NCBI GenBank assembly: GCA_023663915.1
Contig: JAMPGN010000263.1
Location: 1 to 5,031 of the forward strand
Direction: 5' to 3'
Source of the DNA: Eubacterium sp.
GTDB lineage: Bacteria > Bacillota_A > Clostridia > Lachnospirales > Lachnospiraceae
Length of the DNA stretch: 5,031 bases
Part shown: piece by piece, positions 1 through 5,031 of the stretch
Position numbering within the stretch: the first letter of the stretch is position 1
Layout: the number at the start of each line of letters is the position of its first letter
The notes under the pieces: model-generated
The model's input: the letters and a program-made list of their open reading frames with translations, nothing else
Told to the model about the DNA's origin: nothing
Databases searched by the model: none
Program-made: the position numbers and the translations under genes

Positions 1-1
1 T

Positions 2-436
2 GCCACGCGGGGAGATCAGACCGTGTTTTATGCGGGGTATCGGATGCAGAGAAACGGCTGGGTCGTCTGGGAAGACAGGAAATATCATCTGGACGAGAAC
101 GGCTTCGTGCAGAAAGGCTGCTGGTTTGACGATGAAACGGGCAGATATTTCCTTGCCACAAAGGATGGTCACGCGTTGCGTGAGGATGTCACGATTCAGG
201 ATGAGGATTACTACTTTGACGAAAACGCGGTGATGATGCGGGGGCTTGTGACGAGACCCGACGGCAATGTCTATTATTACGATCCGGAGACGGGCGCATT
301 GCAGCGGAATGTGACCGTGACGGTGGACGGCGTGGACTACGAGGTGAACGGAAAGGGGATCGCGGCAGCAGTCGTGCCGCCCGCACCGACGGAGGCGCCT
401 GCGGAGGCGCAGCCTGCGGAGGGGCAGGCGCAGTAG
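2..436 (+). CDS. C-terminal part of a cell-wall-binding repeat protein (5' end outside window)
   Basis: The reading frame is open from the left edge to TAG at 434-436, giving about 144 visible residues. An in-frame GTG at 23 is unlikely to be the true start, because open coding continues upstream of it (ATRGDQT before it) and no ribosome binding site precedes it. The protein consists of degenerate repeats of about 20 residues rich in Trp, Tyr, Phe, Gly and Asp, for example GWVVWEDRKYHLDENGF, GRYFLATKDGHA, DYYFDENAVMMRG and NVYYYDPETGALQ. This is the pattern of the choline/glucan-binding (CW_binding, PF01473-like) repeats that anchor secreted proteins to wall polymers. It ends in a low-complexity Pro/Ala/Glu/Gln tail of about 25 residues. 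The enzymatic or adhesive domain would lie upstream, outside the window, so its actual role cannot be told. The gene is clearly more GC-rich than the operon to its right and has its own terminator, so it is an independent unit. Confidence 0.8.
   Translation, partial: ATRGDQTVFYAGYRMQRNGWVVWEDRKYHLDENGFVQKGCWFDDETGRYFLATKDGHALREDVTIQDEDYYFDENAVMMRGLVTRPDGNVYYYDPETGALQRNVTVTVDGVDYEVNGKGIAAAVVPPAPTEAPAEAQPAEGQAQ
397..426 (+). repeat. Two tandem 15-bp units in the Pro/Ala/Glu tail
   Basis: Positions 397-411 (GCCTGCGGAGGCGCA) and 412-426 (GCCTGCGGAGGGGCA) differ at one base. They sit in the coding frame and encode the Pro-Ala-Glu-Ala/Gly-Gln units of the C-terminal tail of the wall-binding protein. 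Such units can expand or contract without changing the frame. Confidence 0.7.
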
Positions 437-470
437 CGCAGGGAAATACAACAATAAATCAGATTGGGAA

Positions 471-497
471 AGCGTCGGCGGAGCCCGGCGCTTTTTT
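471..497 (+). terminator. Intrinsic terminator of the wall-binding protein gene
   Basis: AGCGTCGG (471-478) pairs with CCGGCGCT (485-492) to give an 8-bp GC-rich stem with one G-U pair. The loop is 6 nt (CGGAGC) and a run of six Ts (492-497) follows. It lies 35 bp after the TAG stop, where a rho-independent terminator is expected. Confidence 0.88.
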
Positions 498-519
498 ATG
501 ATCGCACGGATCGGATTAA

Positions 520-771
520 AAGAGGTCAGACTTGACGACATTGTCTATGTTTTTATCGCGGATAGTTCAGAAAAGGTGTTATATCTGTGCGCTATGAAAG
601 GAAAACGTTTTGAGAGAAGGCGTTTTTACGATTGCGTTAAACAGACAGCAGTATGAAAGAAAAAGGGCGCGGCATTTTCTGGATTCATATTTTGATGGTT
701 CTTTGAATCAGTTTATGTCAGCCTTAAATGGAGGTGAGAAGATATGCTGTGATGCGACGGAAGAATTGTGA
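520..771 (+). pseudogene. Broken BlaI/MecI-family transcriptional repressor
   Basis: One frame across this stretch reads like the second half of a BlaI/MecI/CopY-type winged-helix repressor. First comes a recognition-helix-like segment (TTLSMFLSRIVQKR; family pattern roughly TvxtfLsRLvkKG). An in-frame TGA at 595-597 follows. Then comes the C-terminal dimerisation part: NRQQYERKRARHFLDSYFDG, followed by SLNQFMSALNGGEKICC and DATEEL (family pattern roughly vsreeYerkearxfLdxxfdGSlxxlvaaL...eElxeL). The first 30 to 40 residues of the wing-helix domain are missing: stops at 499-501 and 517-519 close the frame on the left, right against the preceding terminator. A TGA at 769-771 ends it. The internal stop and missing N-terminus make a functional repressor unlikely. 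A short product from TTG 610 would contain only the dimerisation half. The family assignment is from memory of the alignment pattern, not a search. Confidence 0.68.
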
Positions 772-891
772 TAGATCTCGGAGCATATAGTGCATTTTTC
801 GAGGATGGTTTCTACCAGAAGAGAGAGATAATCCTAATTAATTTGTTTATTTTGGTTAGCTATGACGAAAAGGTAAAATTGTTGAATTTAC

Positions 892-920
892 TTGACAATT
901 GTATATATTTGTTATATATT
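892..920 (+). promoter_or_regulatory. Strong sigma-A type promoter
   Basis: The -35 box is a perfect TTGACA (892-897), the spacer is exactly 17 bp, and the -10 box is TATATT (915-920), one mismatch from TATAAT. The surroundings are very AT-rich. Transcription would start around 926-928, inside the left arm of the palindrome that follows. It points toward the ABC transporter/radical SAM operon and is the best promoter seen upstream of it, although its transcript must pass the hairpin and T-run at 921-959. Confidence 0.78.
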
Positions 921-959
921 ACCACTAGAACTACACGCGTGTAGATCTAGTGGTTTTTT
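921..959 (+). terminator. Long palindrome plus six Ts at the transcription start: terminator or attenuator
   Basis: Positions 921-937 and 938-954 are inverted copies with a single A-A mismatch (930/945). The outer arms are ACCACTAGA and TCTAGTGGT, the core is CTACACG/CGTGTAG, and the Ts run from 954 to 959. For any transcript entering from upstream this is a near-ideal intrinsic terminator on the + strand. For a transcript starting at the promoter just before it (about 926-928), the outermost left-arm bases would be absent, leaving a shorter stem separated from the Ts. Read-through from that promoter may therefore be easier. It could also act as a DNA operator. Confidence 0.6.
931..944. promoter_or_regulatory. 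Perfect 14-bp palindrome, candidate repressor operator
   Basis: CTACACGCGTGTAG is a perfect dyad centred at 937/938, about ten bases after the predicted transcription start, which is a classic position for repression. It contains TACA and TGTA half-sites, the words known from BlaI/MecI/CopY operators, but spaced by 4 bp rather than the usual 2. A remnant of a BlaI-type gene lies only 160 bp upstream. That this is a BlaI-family operator is inference. Confidence 0.35.
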
Positions 960-1274
960 GTTATGTAACAAATTCTGAAATATTGAATTTATGCGGATTT
1001 AATCAAGAAAATTGCAAAGATGCTTATGCTGTCGGGGGCAATTAGAAAGCGGCTGGAACGAGGGTGGGGGAAGCATAGTGAATATTTGAAGCATACCTGA
1101 CAAGATTTACAAAGTAAAAAAGCGGAGAGTGTGACGCAACGGCACAGGAACGCATTTTGAAAGCGTAAAAGCGAAGGAATACAGCCGAAAGAGACTGTCT
1201 CTACAGTTTCCGTGTGATTCAGTAGTCGTTATGCTGAGATATCTGTTGTGATTTGACGGCATTTAGAGTCTGAT
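960..1274 (+). other. Leader-like region without a convincing gene
   Basis: These 315 bases between the hairpin and the ABC transporter hold no ORF above about 40 codons. I see three things. First, a frame open from 987 to 1100 with ATG at 1020, giving a basic 26-residue peptide. Second, an overlapping frame from TTG 1012 to 1089 with a short CLCC cluster. Third, a stop-free but start-less stretch (1135-1251) reading ...YSRKRLSLQFPCDSVVV..., which looks like residual coding or a spread repeat. A 13-bp palindrome, AGAGAC-T-GTCTCT, sits at 1190-1202. None of the small ORFs has a good ribosome binding site. No tRNA, riboswitch or clear second promoter was recognised. Confidence 0.5.
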
Positions 1275-1280
1275 AGGAGA
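1275..1280 (+). promoter_or_regulatory. Ribosome binding site deciding the GTG start of the ABC gene
   Basis: AGGAGA lies 7 nt before GTG 1288. The frame is closed upstream by TAG at 1264-1266 and has no ATG between, so the well-placed site supports the GTG start. Confidence 0.8.
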
Positions 1281-1287
1281 AGAAATT

Positions 1288-3111
1288 GTGGTCTTTGCGT
1301 CCATTATTGTAAATAATAACCGGACAATTAAGGCGTTTGCCTACTGTATTAGGTTGTCTTGGCGCGTATCAAAGGTATATACAGTTCTACAATTTCTGAC
1401 GCGGATAGTATCTGGTTTTTTACCTGTTTTGATTACTTGGAATACAAAGGAGATTATTAATATTCTCAGTGTTGACACAGGAGCGGAGACATGGAAGCGA
1501 GAGGATTTATTGCTGATTAGAATGGGTGTTATGCTGTTGCTTTTTCTACTAAGGCTTTTGGCAACGCAGATTTATACTTATGTGAGCAAGATGCAGAGTG
1601 AAAGGGTTCTTCGTTTTGTAGAGCAGGAACTTTCGTTAACTGCGATGCGGATGAAGCTGGAATATTTTGACGACCCAAAGTACTATGACATGTTTGAAAA
1701 GGTGAAAATGGACGTTTTCTCTCTTTCGAGTGCTATGTATGATGGTATCTCCGCAGTCAGCTATATGTTTTCGCTTTGCAGCTGTGTTTATTTTCTGACA
1801 GGACTTGGACCTGTTTACACGCTGTTGGTCGTAGCTGCCACCGTACCTATGGCGGTGTCGGAATATAAATATACAAGGGAATTATACTCATGGGGAGTGA
1901 ACCACATGAGAGAAGAGCGGGAAATGTCTTATATATATTGGGTAGCTACAGATCGGAGGTTTGCGCAGGAGATACGTGTTTTTGGGACGCAGAATTATTT
2001 AATAGAAAAGTATCGTAAGGTTTGGAACGGATATTTCTCTAATAAATCGGAATTATCAAAAAAAAGAGCTACGTTGAATTGCGTATTGTCAATATTTCCA
2101 GAGCTGATTGTAGTTGCAGCACTGCTCGTAACGGGAAGTAGAGTGTTTGCCGGAACAACCATGATTGGTGATTTTACATTATATAATGGCTTGCTTGTAC
2201 AGTTGATTGAGTATTTGCGTGGCATGGTTGTGTCATTCATGGGACTGGTTGAAAAAAAATTACAGATAGAGCATGTATCTGAGTTTGAAAAGCTGGTGGG
2301 AGAAGAAAAAGTAACTGGCGGAAAGCATCTTTGCAAGAAAGTCGATATCGAATTTCGGAATGTCAGCTTCCAATATCCGGGAACGGACCACTATGTAATA
2401 CAAGATGTCAGTTTTCGGTTGCCAGCGGGGAAAAAGATATGCATTGTGGGAGAGAACGGAGCGGGAAAATCCACGCTGTTTAAATTGTTGCTACGTTTTT
2501 ACGAACCTTGTGAGGGGCAGATTCTGTTAAATGGTATGCCGATTGAAGAGTATGATCTTGACAGCTTAAGGAAAAGGTTTAGCTGCTTTTTCCAGAAAGC
2601 AGCTAATTATGCTTTTACAATACAGGAAAACATTCGATTTTCACAGATTGATAAAGTGGGCAAGGAAGCCGCAGAGAGTGAGAAACGGGCAGAGGAGATG
2701 GCAGGAGTTTCCGCCATGCTCGATTTGATGCATCAGGGCAGGAATACCTTTCTGACGAGGGCGTTCAGTGATGACGGAGTGGAACTGTCTGGCGGACAGA
2801 ATCAAAAAATCGCCTTGGCGAGAATGTTTTATAAAGATGCGTCCGTATTGATATTGGATGAGCCTTCGGCGGATTTGGACCCAAAAGCGGAGTACGAATT
2901 ATTTCAGGCAATTCAAAAAGAATGCAAGGGGCAATCCGTGTTTTATGTGTCCCACCGTTTGGCAAATGTGGATTTGGCTGATGAAATTATTGTGATGGCT
3001 GGGGGGCAGATTTGTGGGATGGGAACCCACGAAGAATTGATGAAAAATTGCCAGATATATGAAAGACTGTATCATTATCAGGCGGATAAGTATGTAACGG
3101 AAGAAAAATGA
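1288..3111 (+). CDS. ABC exporter half-transporter (membrane domain fused to ATPase) for a modified peptide
   Basis: This 607-residue protein has the type IV exporter (MsbA-like) layout: an N-terminal membrane domain with about six helices (roughly 31-51, 75-97, 153-170, 172-190, 264-288, 293-318), then an ATPase domain from about 350. It should work as a dimer in the cytoplasmic membrane. ATPase motifs are complete: A-loop Tyr363, Walker A GENGAGKST (388-396), Q-loop Gln436, signature LSGGQ (500-504), Walker B VLILD with catalytic Glu525, D-loop SADLD (527-531) and H-loop His556. The stretch EIRVFGTQNYLIEKYR (228-243) is a typical intracellular coupling region. There is no N-terminal C39 peptidase domain, so it would export a peptide without cleaving the leader itself. 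Start is GTG 1288 with AGGAGA upstream. It is followed 13 bp later by a radical SAM peptide maturase, so the likely cargo is the modified peptide. Export rather than another substrate is inferred from context. Confidence 0.92.
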   Translation: MVFASIIVNNNRTIKAFAYCIRLSWRVSKVYTVLQFLTRIVSGFLPVLITWNTKEIINILSVDTGAETWKREDLLLIRMGVMLLLFLLRLLATQIYTYVSKMQSERVLRFVEQELSLTAMRMKLEYFDDPKYYDMFEKVKMDVFSLSSAMYDGISAVSYMFSLCSCVYFLTGLGPVYTLLVVAATVPMAVSEYKYTRELYSWGVNHMREEREMSYIYWVATDRRFAQEIRVFGTQNYLIEKYRKVWNGYFSNKSELSKKRATLNCVLSIFPELIVVAALLVTGSRVFAGTTMIGDFTLYNGLLVQLIEYLRGMVVSFMGLVEKKLQIEHVSEFEKLVGEEKVTGGKHLCKKVDIEFRNVSFQYPGTDHYVIQDVSFRLPAGKKICIVGENGAGKSTLFKLLLRFYEPCEGQILLNGMPIEEYDLDSLRKRFSCFFQKAANYAFTIQENIRFSQIDKVGKEAAESEKRAEEMAGVSAMLDLMHQGRNTFLTRAFSDDGVELSGGQNQKIALARMFYKDASVLILDEPSADLDPKAEYELFQAIQKECKGQSVFYVSHRLANVDLADEIIVMAGGQICGMGTHEELMKNCQIYERLYHYQADKYVTEEK

Positions 3112-3116
3112 GGGGG
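3111..3116 (+). promoter_or_regulatory. Ribosome binding site overlapping the ABC stop codon
   Basis: AGGGGG starts on the last base of the TGA stop (3109-3111) and is 8 nt from ATG 3125. This arrangement favours translational coupling of the exporter and the maturase. Confidence 0.75.
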
Positions 3117-3124
3117 AATAAGCA

Positions 3125-4549
3125 ATGGAAAGAAAAAAATTTCAGCCATTTATTCATTTGTTAGAAACACCCTATGGAAAGTATGTTTATGATCTCAATA
3201 AGAGTTCTATAATTAAGGTGCCAGATGCGGTGTATTACTATTTACAGGACATGATAAGTGAACCGGATGCAAAAGTTAGAACGTATTTGGAGAACCTGAA
3301 AAATCAAGGATATCTAAAAGAAAAACATATTAAGATAAGCGAACATTCGGTGACTGAGTATTATCATTCCTTTATTAGTCGTAATTTGGGGCAGCTTACT
3401 TTACAGATTACACAAAGGTGTAACTTGAAATGTGAATACTGTGTTTATTCCGGTAATTATTATAATAGAGTCCACACCAATAGGACGATGCCATTCGAAG
3501 TGGCAAAAAAAGCAATTGATTATTTTATCACGCATTCCAGAGATTCAAGTAATTTTGGGATTTCCTTTTACGGCGGAGAGCCACTATTGGAGTTTGATCT
3601 GATAAAAAAATGTGTTGCATATGCGGACAGCAGGTCGGAGGGTAGAAAGATAACTTATAATTTTACTACAAATGGAACATTACTTACGGAAGAAAAATAC
3701 AAATTCCTAGTAGAACACGATTTTGCAATACTTGTGAGTCTGGATGGTCCTGAAGAGGTGCATGACAGGCATAGGATTTTCTCTGGGTCATCTGTAGGAT
3801 CTTTTCACCAAATGTTTTGTAATCTTAAAAATTTTAAAGAAAAATATCCAAAATATTATGCAGAAAAAATATCTTTTAACACAGTGTTAGACCCTAGGTT
3901 TTCGATTAAGGAAATTTGCGATTTTACAAGGAAGAATGATTTAATCAATCAGTCAACAATATTGTCTTCCGTAATTAATGGTGTACAGGCAAAAGAAGAG
4001 ATTTACTACACTGAACAATTTGAAGAAGAATATGAATATGAAAAGTTTAAGGTAATGTTGTGGAAGTTGGGGCGATTAGAAAGAACTGATATACCGCCAT
4101 TGATGCAACGGCATTTTATCGAGATAAAACGTTTGGCTGTAGGTTTTGAAAGAATTAATTTGAACGAATTACCAGATAAGGGACATAGGGGTGGTCCTTG
4201 TATACCAGGGGTGCGTAAATTATTCGTTGATGTGGATGGGAAACTTTTCCCGTGTGAACGGGTGAGTGAAACATCGGAAGTGGCTTGTATTGGACATATA
4301 GACGAAGGGATTGATGAGGAAAAAGCATTACAGTTACTTAATATAGAATGGCTTACTTCTGAAAATTGTAGAAATTGTTGGGCGTATGTTCTGTGTCCTA
4401 CCTGTTTTACCCATGCGGATGATAAGGGTAGATTGTCAAAAGAGAAACAAATGCGGGAATGCCAAGGGTGTAGGATGCAAATTGAGGATGATATTAAGGA
4501 TTATCTGGTTTTGAATGAGTTGGGATACAACAGACAATTGGATGCATAG
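3125..4549 (+). CDS. Radical SAM/SPASM peptide maturase, CcpM (Cys-rich peptide, Clo7bot) type
   Basis: The protein has 474 residues, usual for the family. Residues 1-85 form an N-terminal domain (GKYVYDLNKSSIIKVPDAV) of the kind seen in peptide maturases and may help bind the leader. The radical SAM barrel has the cluster motif CNLKCEYC (Cys99, Cys103, Cys106), the AdoMet-binding YGGEP (149-153), TTNG (181-184) and SLDGP (205-209). The C-terminal SPASM region carries auxiliary iron-sulfur ligands: Cys359, then G-x4-Cys377, CERVSE, Cys415-x2-Cys418-x5-Cys424-x2-Cys427 and Cys446-x2-Cys449. It would use reductively cleaved S-adenosylmethionine to form a 5'-deoxyadenosyl radical and install a bond, often a thioether or carbon crosslink, in a precursor peptide in the cytoplasm. 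The segments CVYSGNYYNRVH and PCERVSETSEVACIGHIDEG recall the CcpM/Clo7bot maturase family (TIGR04068 as I remember it). The exact chemistry and substrate cannot be read from the sequence. It lies between the exporter and a probable maturation partner. Confidence 0.93.
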   Translation: MERKKFQPFIHLLETPYGKYVYDLNKSSIIKVPDAVYYYLQDMISEPDAKVRTYLENLKNQGYLKEKHIKISEHSVTEYYHSFISRNLGQLTLQITQRCNLKCEYCVYSGNYYNRVHTNRTMPFEVAKKAIDYFITHSRDSSNFGISFYGGEPLLEFDLIKKCVAYADSRSEGRKITYNFTTNGTLLTEEKYKFLVEHDFAILVSLDGPEEVHDRHRIFSGSSVGSFHQMFCNLKNFKEKYPKYYAEKISFNTVLDPRFSIKEICDFTRKNDLINQSTILSSVINGVQAKEEIYYTEQFEEEYEYEKFKVMLWKLGRLERTDIPPLMQRHFIEIKRLAVGFERINLNELPDKGHRGGPCIPGVRKLFVDVDGKLFPCERVSETSEVACIGHIDEGIDEEKALQLLNIEWLTSENCRNCWAYVLCPTCFTHADDKGRLSKEKQMRECQGCRMQIEDDIKDYLVLNELGYNRQLDA

Positions 4550-4554
4550 GAGGG
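4548..4554 (+). promoter_or_regulatory. Ribosome binding site overlapping the maturase stop codon
   Basis: AGGAGGG begins inside the TAG stop (4547-4549) and lies 4 nt before ATG 4559. It is the strongest site in the window, fixes the start of the third gene, and suggests coupling. Confidence 0.85.
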
Positions 4555-4558
4555 ACTT

Positions 4559-5031
4559 ATGAAGAAGATGATGATTTACCCATATAGCAAGACCTACGAG
4601 CCATATGTAAAAAGCTCAGAAATACTGGGTGAATATACGGTGACAGCTTTGGTCAGTCCAAGAGGATGGGGATATGAAGGAGACATTGTTACAAGTGAAC
4701 AAAAAAGAGAATATGTGGTTTCAGCAGATTTTTCAGATAAGTTAGATGATTGTACCTGTGTGTGGTTTGTGGCGGATGGCAGACTGGAAATGCCCAAAGA
4801 GCTATTGAGAGAAAAATTGTTAGAAGCAGTATCTGCTGGGAAAGAAATCTTATATACGAGGTATAGTGATAATAGTTACAAAGAAATGAAAAATCTTATT
4901 CCAAAGAAATTGTGTATAGAACGGGGTGCAAAACTCTCAAATTTACTTAGTCTATTGCCAGATAGGACATACGATATTGACACACCTGTCGTTGTTGTTA
5001 TAGGGACAGGAGAAGATACAGATAAATTAGC
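4559..5031 (+). CDS. Peptide maturation system protein (TIGR04066-like), N-terminal part, cut by window end
   Basis: The frame is open from ATG 4559 to the right edge (157 complete codons, no stop). It is a soluble-looking protein with no signal peptide or membrane segment. It begins MKKMMIYPYSKTYEP, continues with LVSPRGWGYEGD at about 31-42, and near the window end has a beta-strand and glycine-loop segment VVVVIGTGEDTDKL (about 144-157), which looks like the entry to a nucleotide-binding or Rossmann-like domain. These landmarks match my memory of the 'peptide maturation system protein' family (TIGR04066), found next to CcpM-type radical SAM maturases and Cys-rich precursor peptides. Its biochemical role is not established to my knowledge; a helper in maturation or in precursor handling is inferred from neighbourhood alone. 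The start is set by an AGGAGGG site overlapping the maturase stop. The gap to that gene is 9 bp, so it belongs to the same operon. Confidence 0.75.
   Translation, partial: MKKMMIYPYSKTYEPYVKSSEILGEYTVTALVSPRGWGYEGDIVTSEQKREYVVSADFSDKLDDCTCVWFVADGRLEMPKELLREKLLEAVSAGKEILYTRYSDNSYKEMKNLIPKKLCIERGAKLSNLLSLLPDRTYDIDTPVVVVIGTGEDTDKL

Noticed and set aside
498..656. A 52-codon ORF starting at ATG 498 with a LytTR-like look (VRLDDIVYV)
   Set aside because: It begins on the terminator T-run with no ribosome binding site, and the adjacent +1 frame gives a much better match to a BlaI-type repressor over the same bases.
732..760. A good GGAGGTG site followed by ATG at about 743-745
   Set aside because: That ATG is followed two codons later by TGA, so no gene starts there. 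The purine-rich run is part of the repressor relic's coding sequence.
768..944. A 58-codon GTG ORF running through the promoter into the palindrome
   Set aside because: It is AT-driven and hydrophobic by composition, has no ribosome binding site, and overlaps the strong promoter and hairpin. It has no recognisable family.
1253..1279. TTGACG upstream of the ABC gene as a second promoter
   Set aside because: No acceptable -10 box occurs at 16-18 bp; the region there is the ribosome binding site.
2059..2260. Runs of eight As inside the ABC gene as possible frameshift sites
   Set aside because: The frame continues intact through all conserved motifs, and no alternative product is evident.
1995..2965. 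Minus-strand ORFs inside the ABC transporter gene (1995-2336 and 2765-2965)
   Set aside because: They are antisense shadows of a gene with every ATPase motif intact, with no family likeness or ribosome binding sites.
4594..4797. Minus-strand 67-codon ORF near the right end
   Set aside because: It lies opposite the well-supported third operon gene, whose start has a strong ribosome binding site.

Overview
The window looks like Gram-positive, low-GC Clostridia (Lachnospiraceae-like). The evidence is strong AGGAGG-type ribosome binding sites, a choline/glucan-binding style wall-repeat protein, a BlaI/MecI-family repressor remnant and a Clostridia-type peptide maturation operon. This taxonomy is inferred from style, not from a marker gene.

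Layout. (1) Positions 2-436 hold the GC-rich 3' end of a surface protein with aromatic cell-wall-binding repeats and a Pro/Ala/Glu tail. A good intrinsic terminator closes it at 471-497. (2) Positions 498-1287 contain no intact gene. They hold a broken BlaI/MecI-type repressor gene (520-771), a near-consensus sigma-A promoter (892-920), and directly after it a long palindrome plus six Ts (921-959). About 315 bp of leader-like or decayed sequence follow, with only tiny ORFs. (3) Positions 1288-5031 form a tight operon on the + strand: a 607-aa ABC exporter half-transporter, a 474-aa radical SAM/SPASM peptide maturase, and the first 157 codons of a third protein. I recognise the third protein as resembling the 'peptide maturation system protein' family that partners such maturases. 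Both gene junctions have the Shine-Dalgarno sequence overlapping the upstream stop codon, so the genes are probably translationally coupled.

How it fits together. The three genes look like the modification and export part of a RiPP (ribosomally made, post-translationally modified peptide) pathway of the Cys-rich-peptide (CcpM/Clo7bot) type. The radical SAM enzyme would crosslink or otherwise modify a precursor, the partner protein would assist, and the ABC protein would export the product. No convincing precursor gene is visible in the window. It probably lies downstream of position 5031, or is one of the very short ORFs in the leader. The contrast in base composition between the left-hand gene and the operon suggests the cassette was acquired horizontally or inserted beside an old chromosomal gene.
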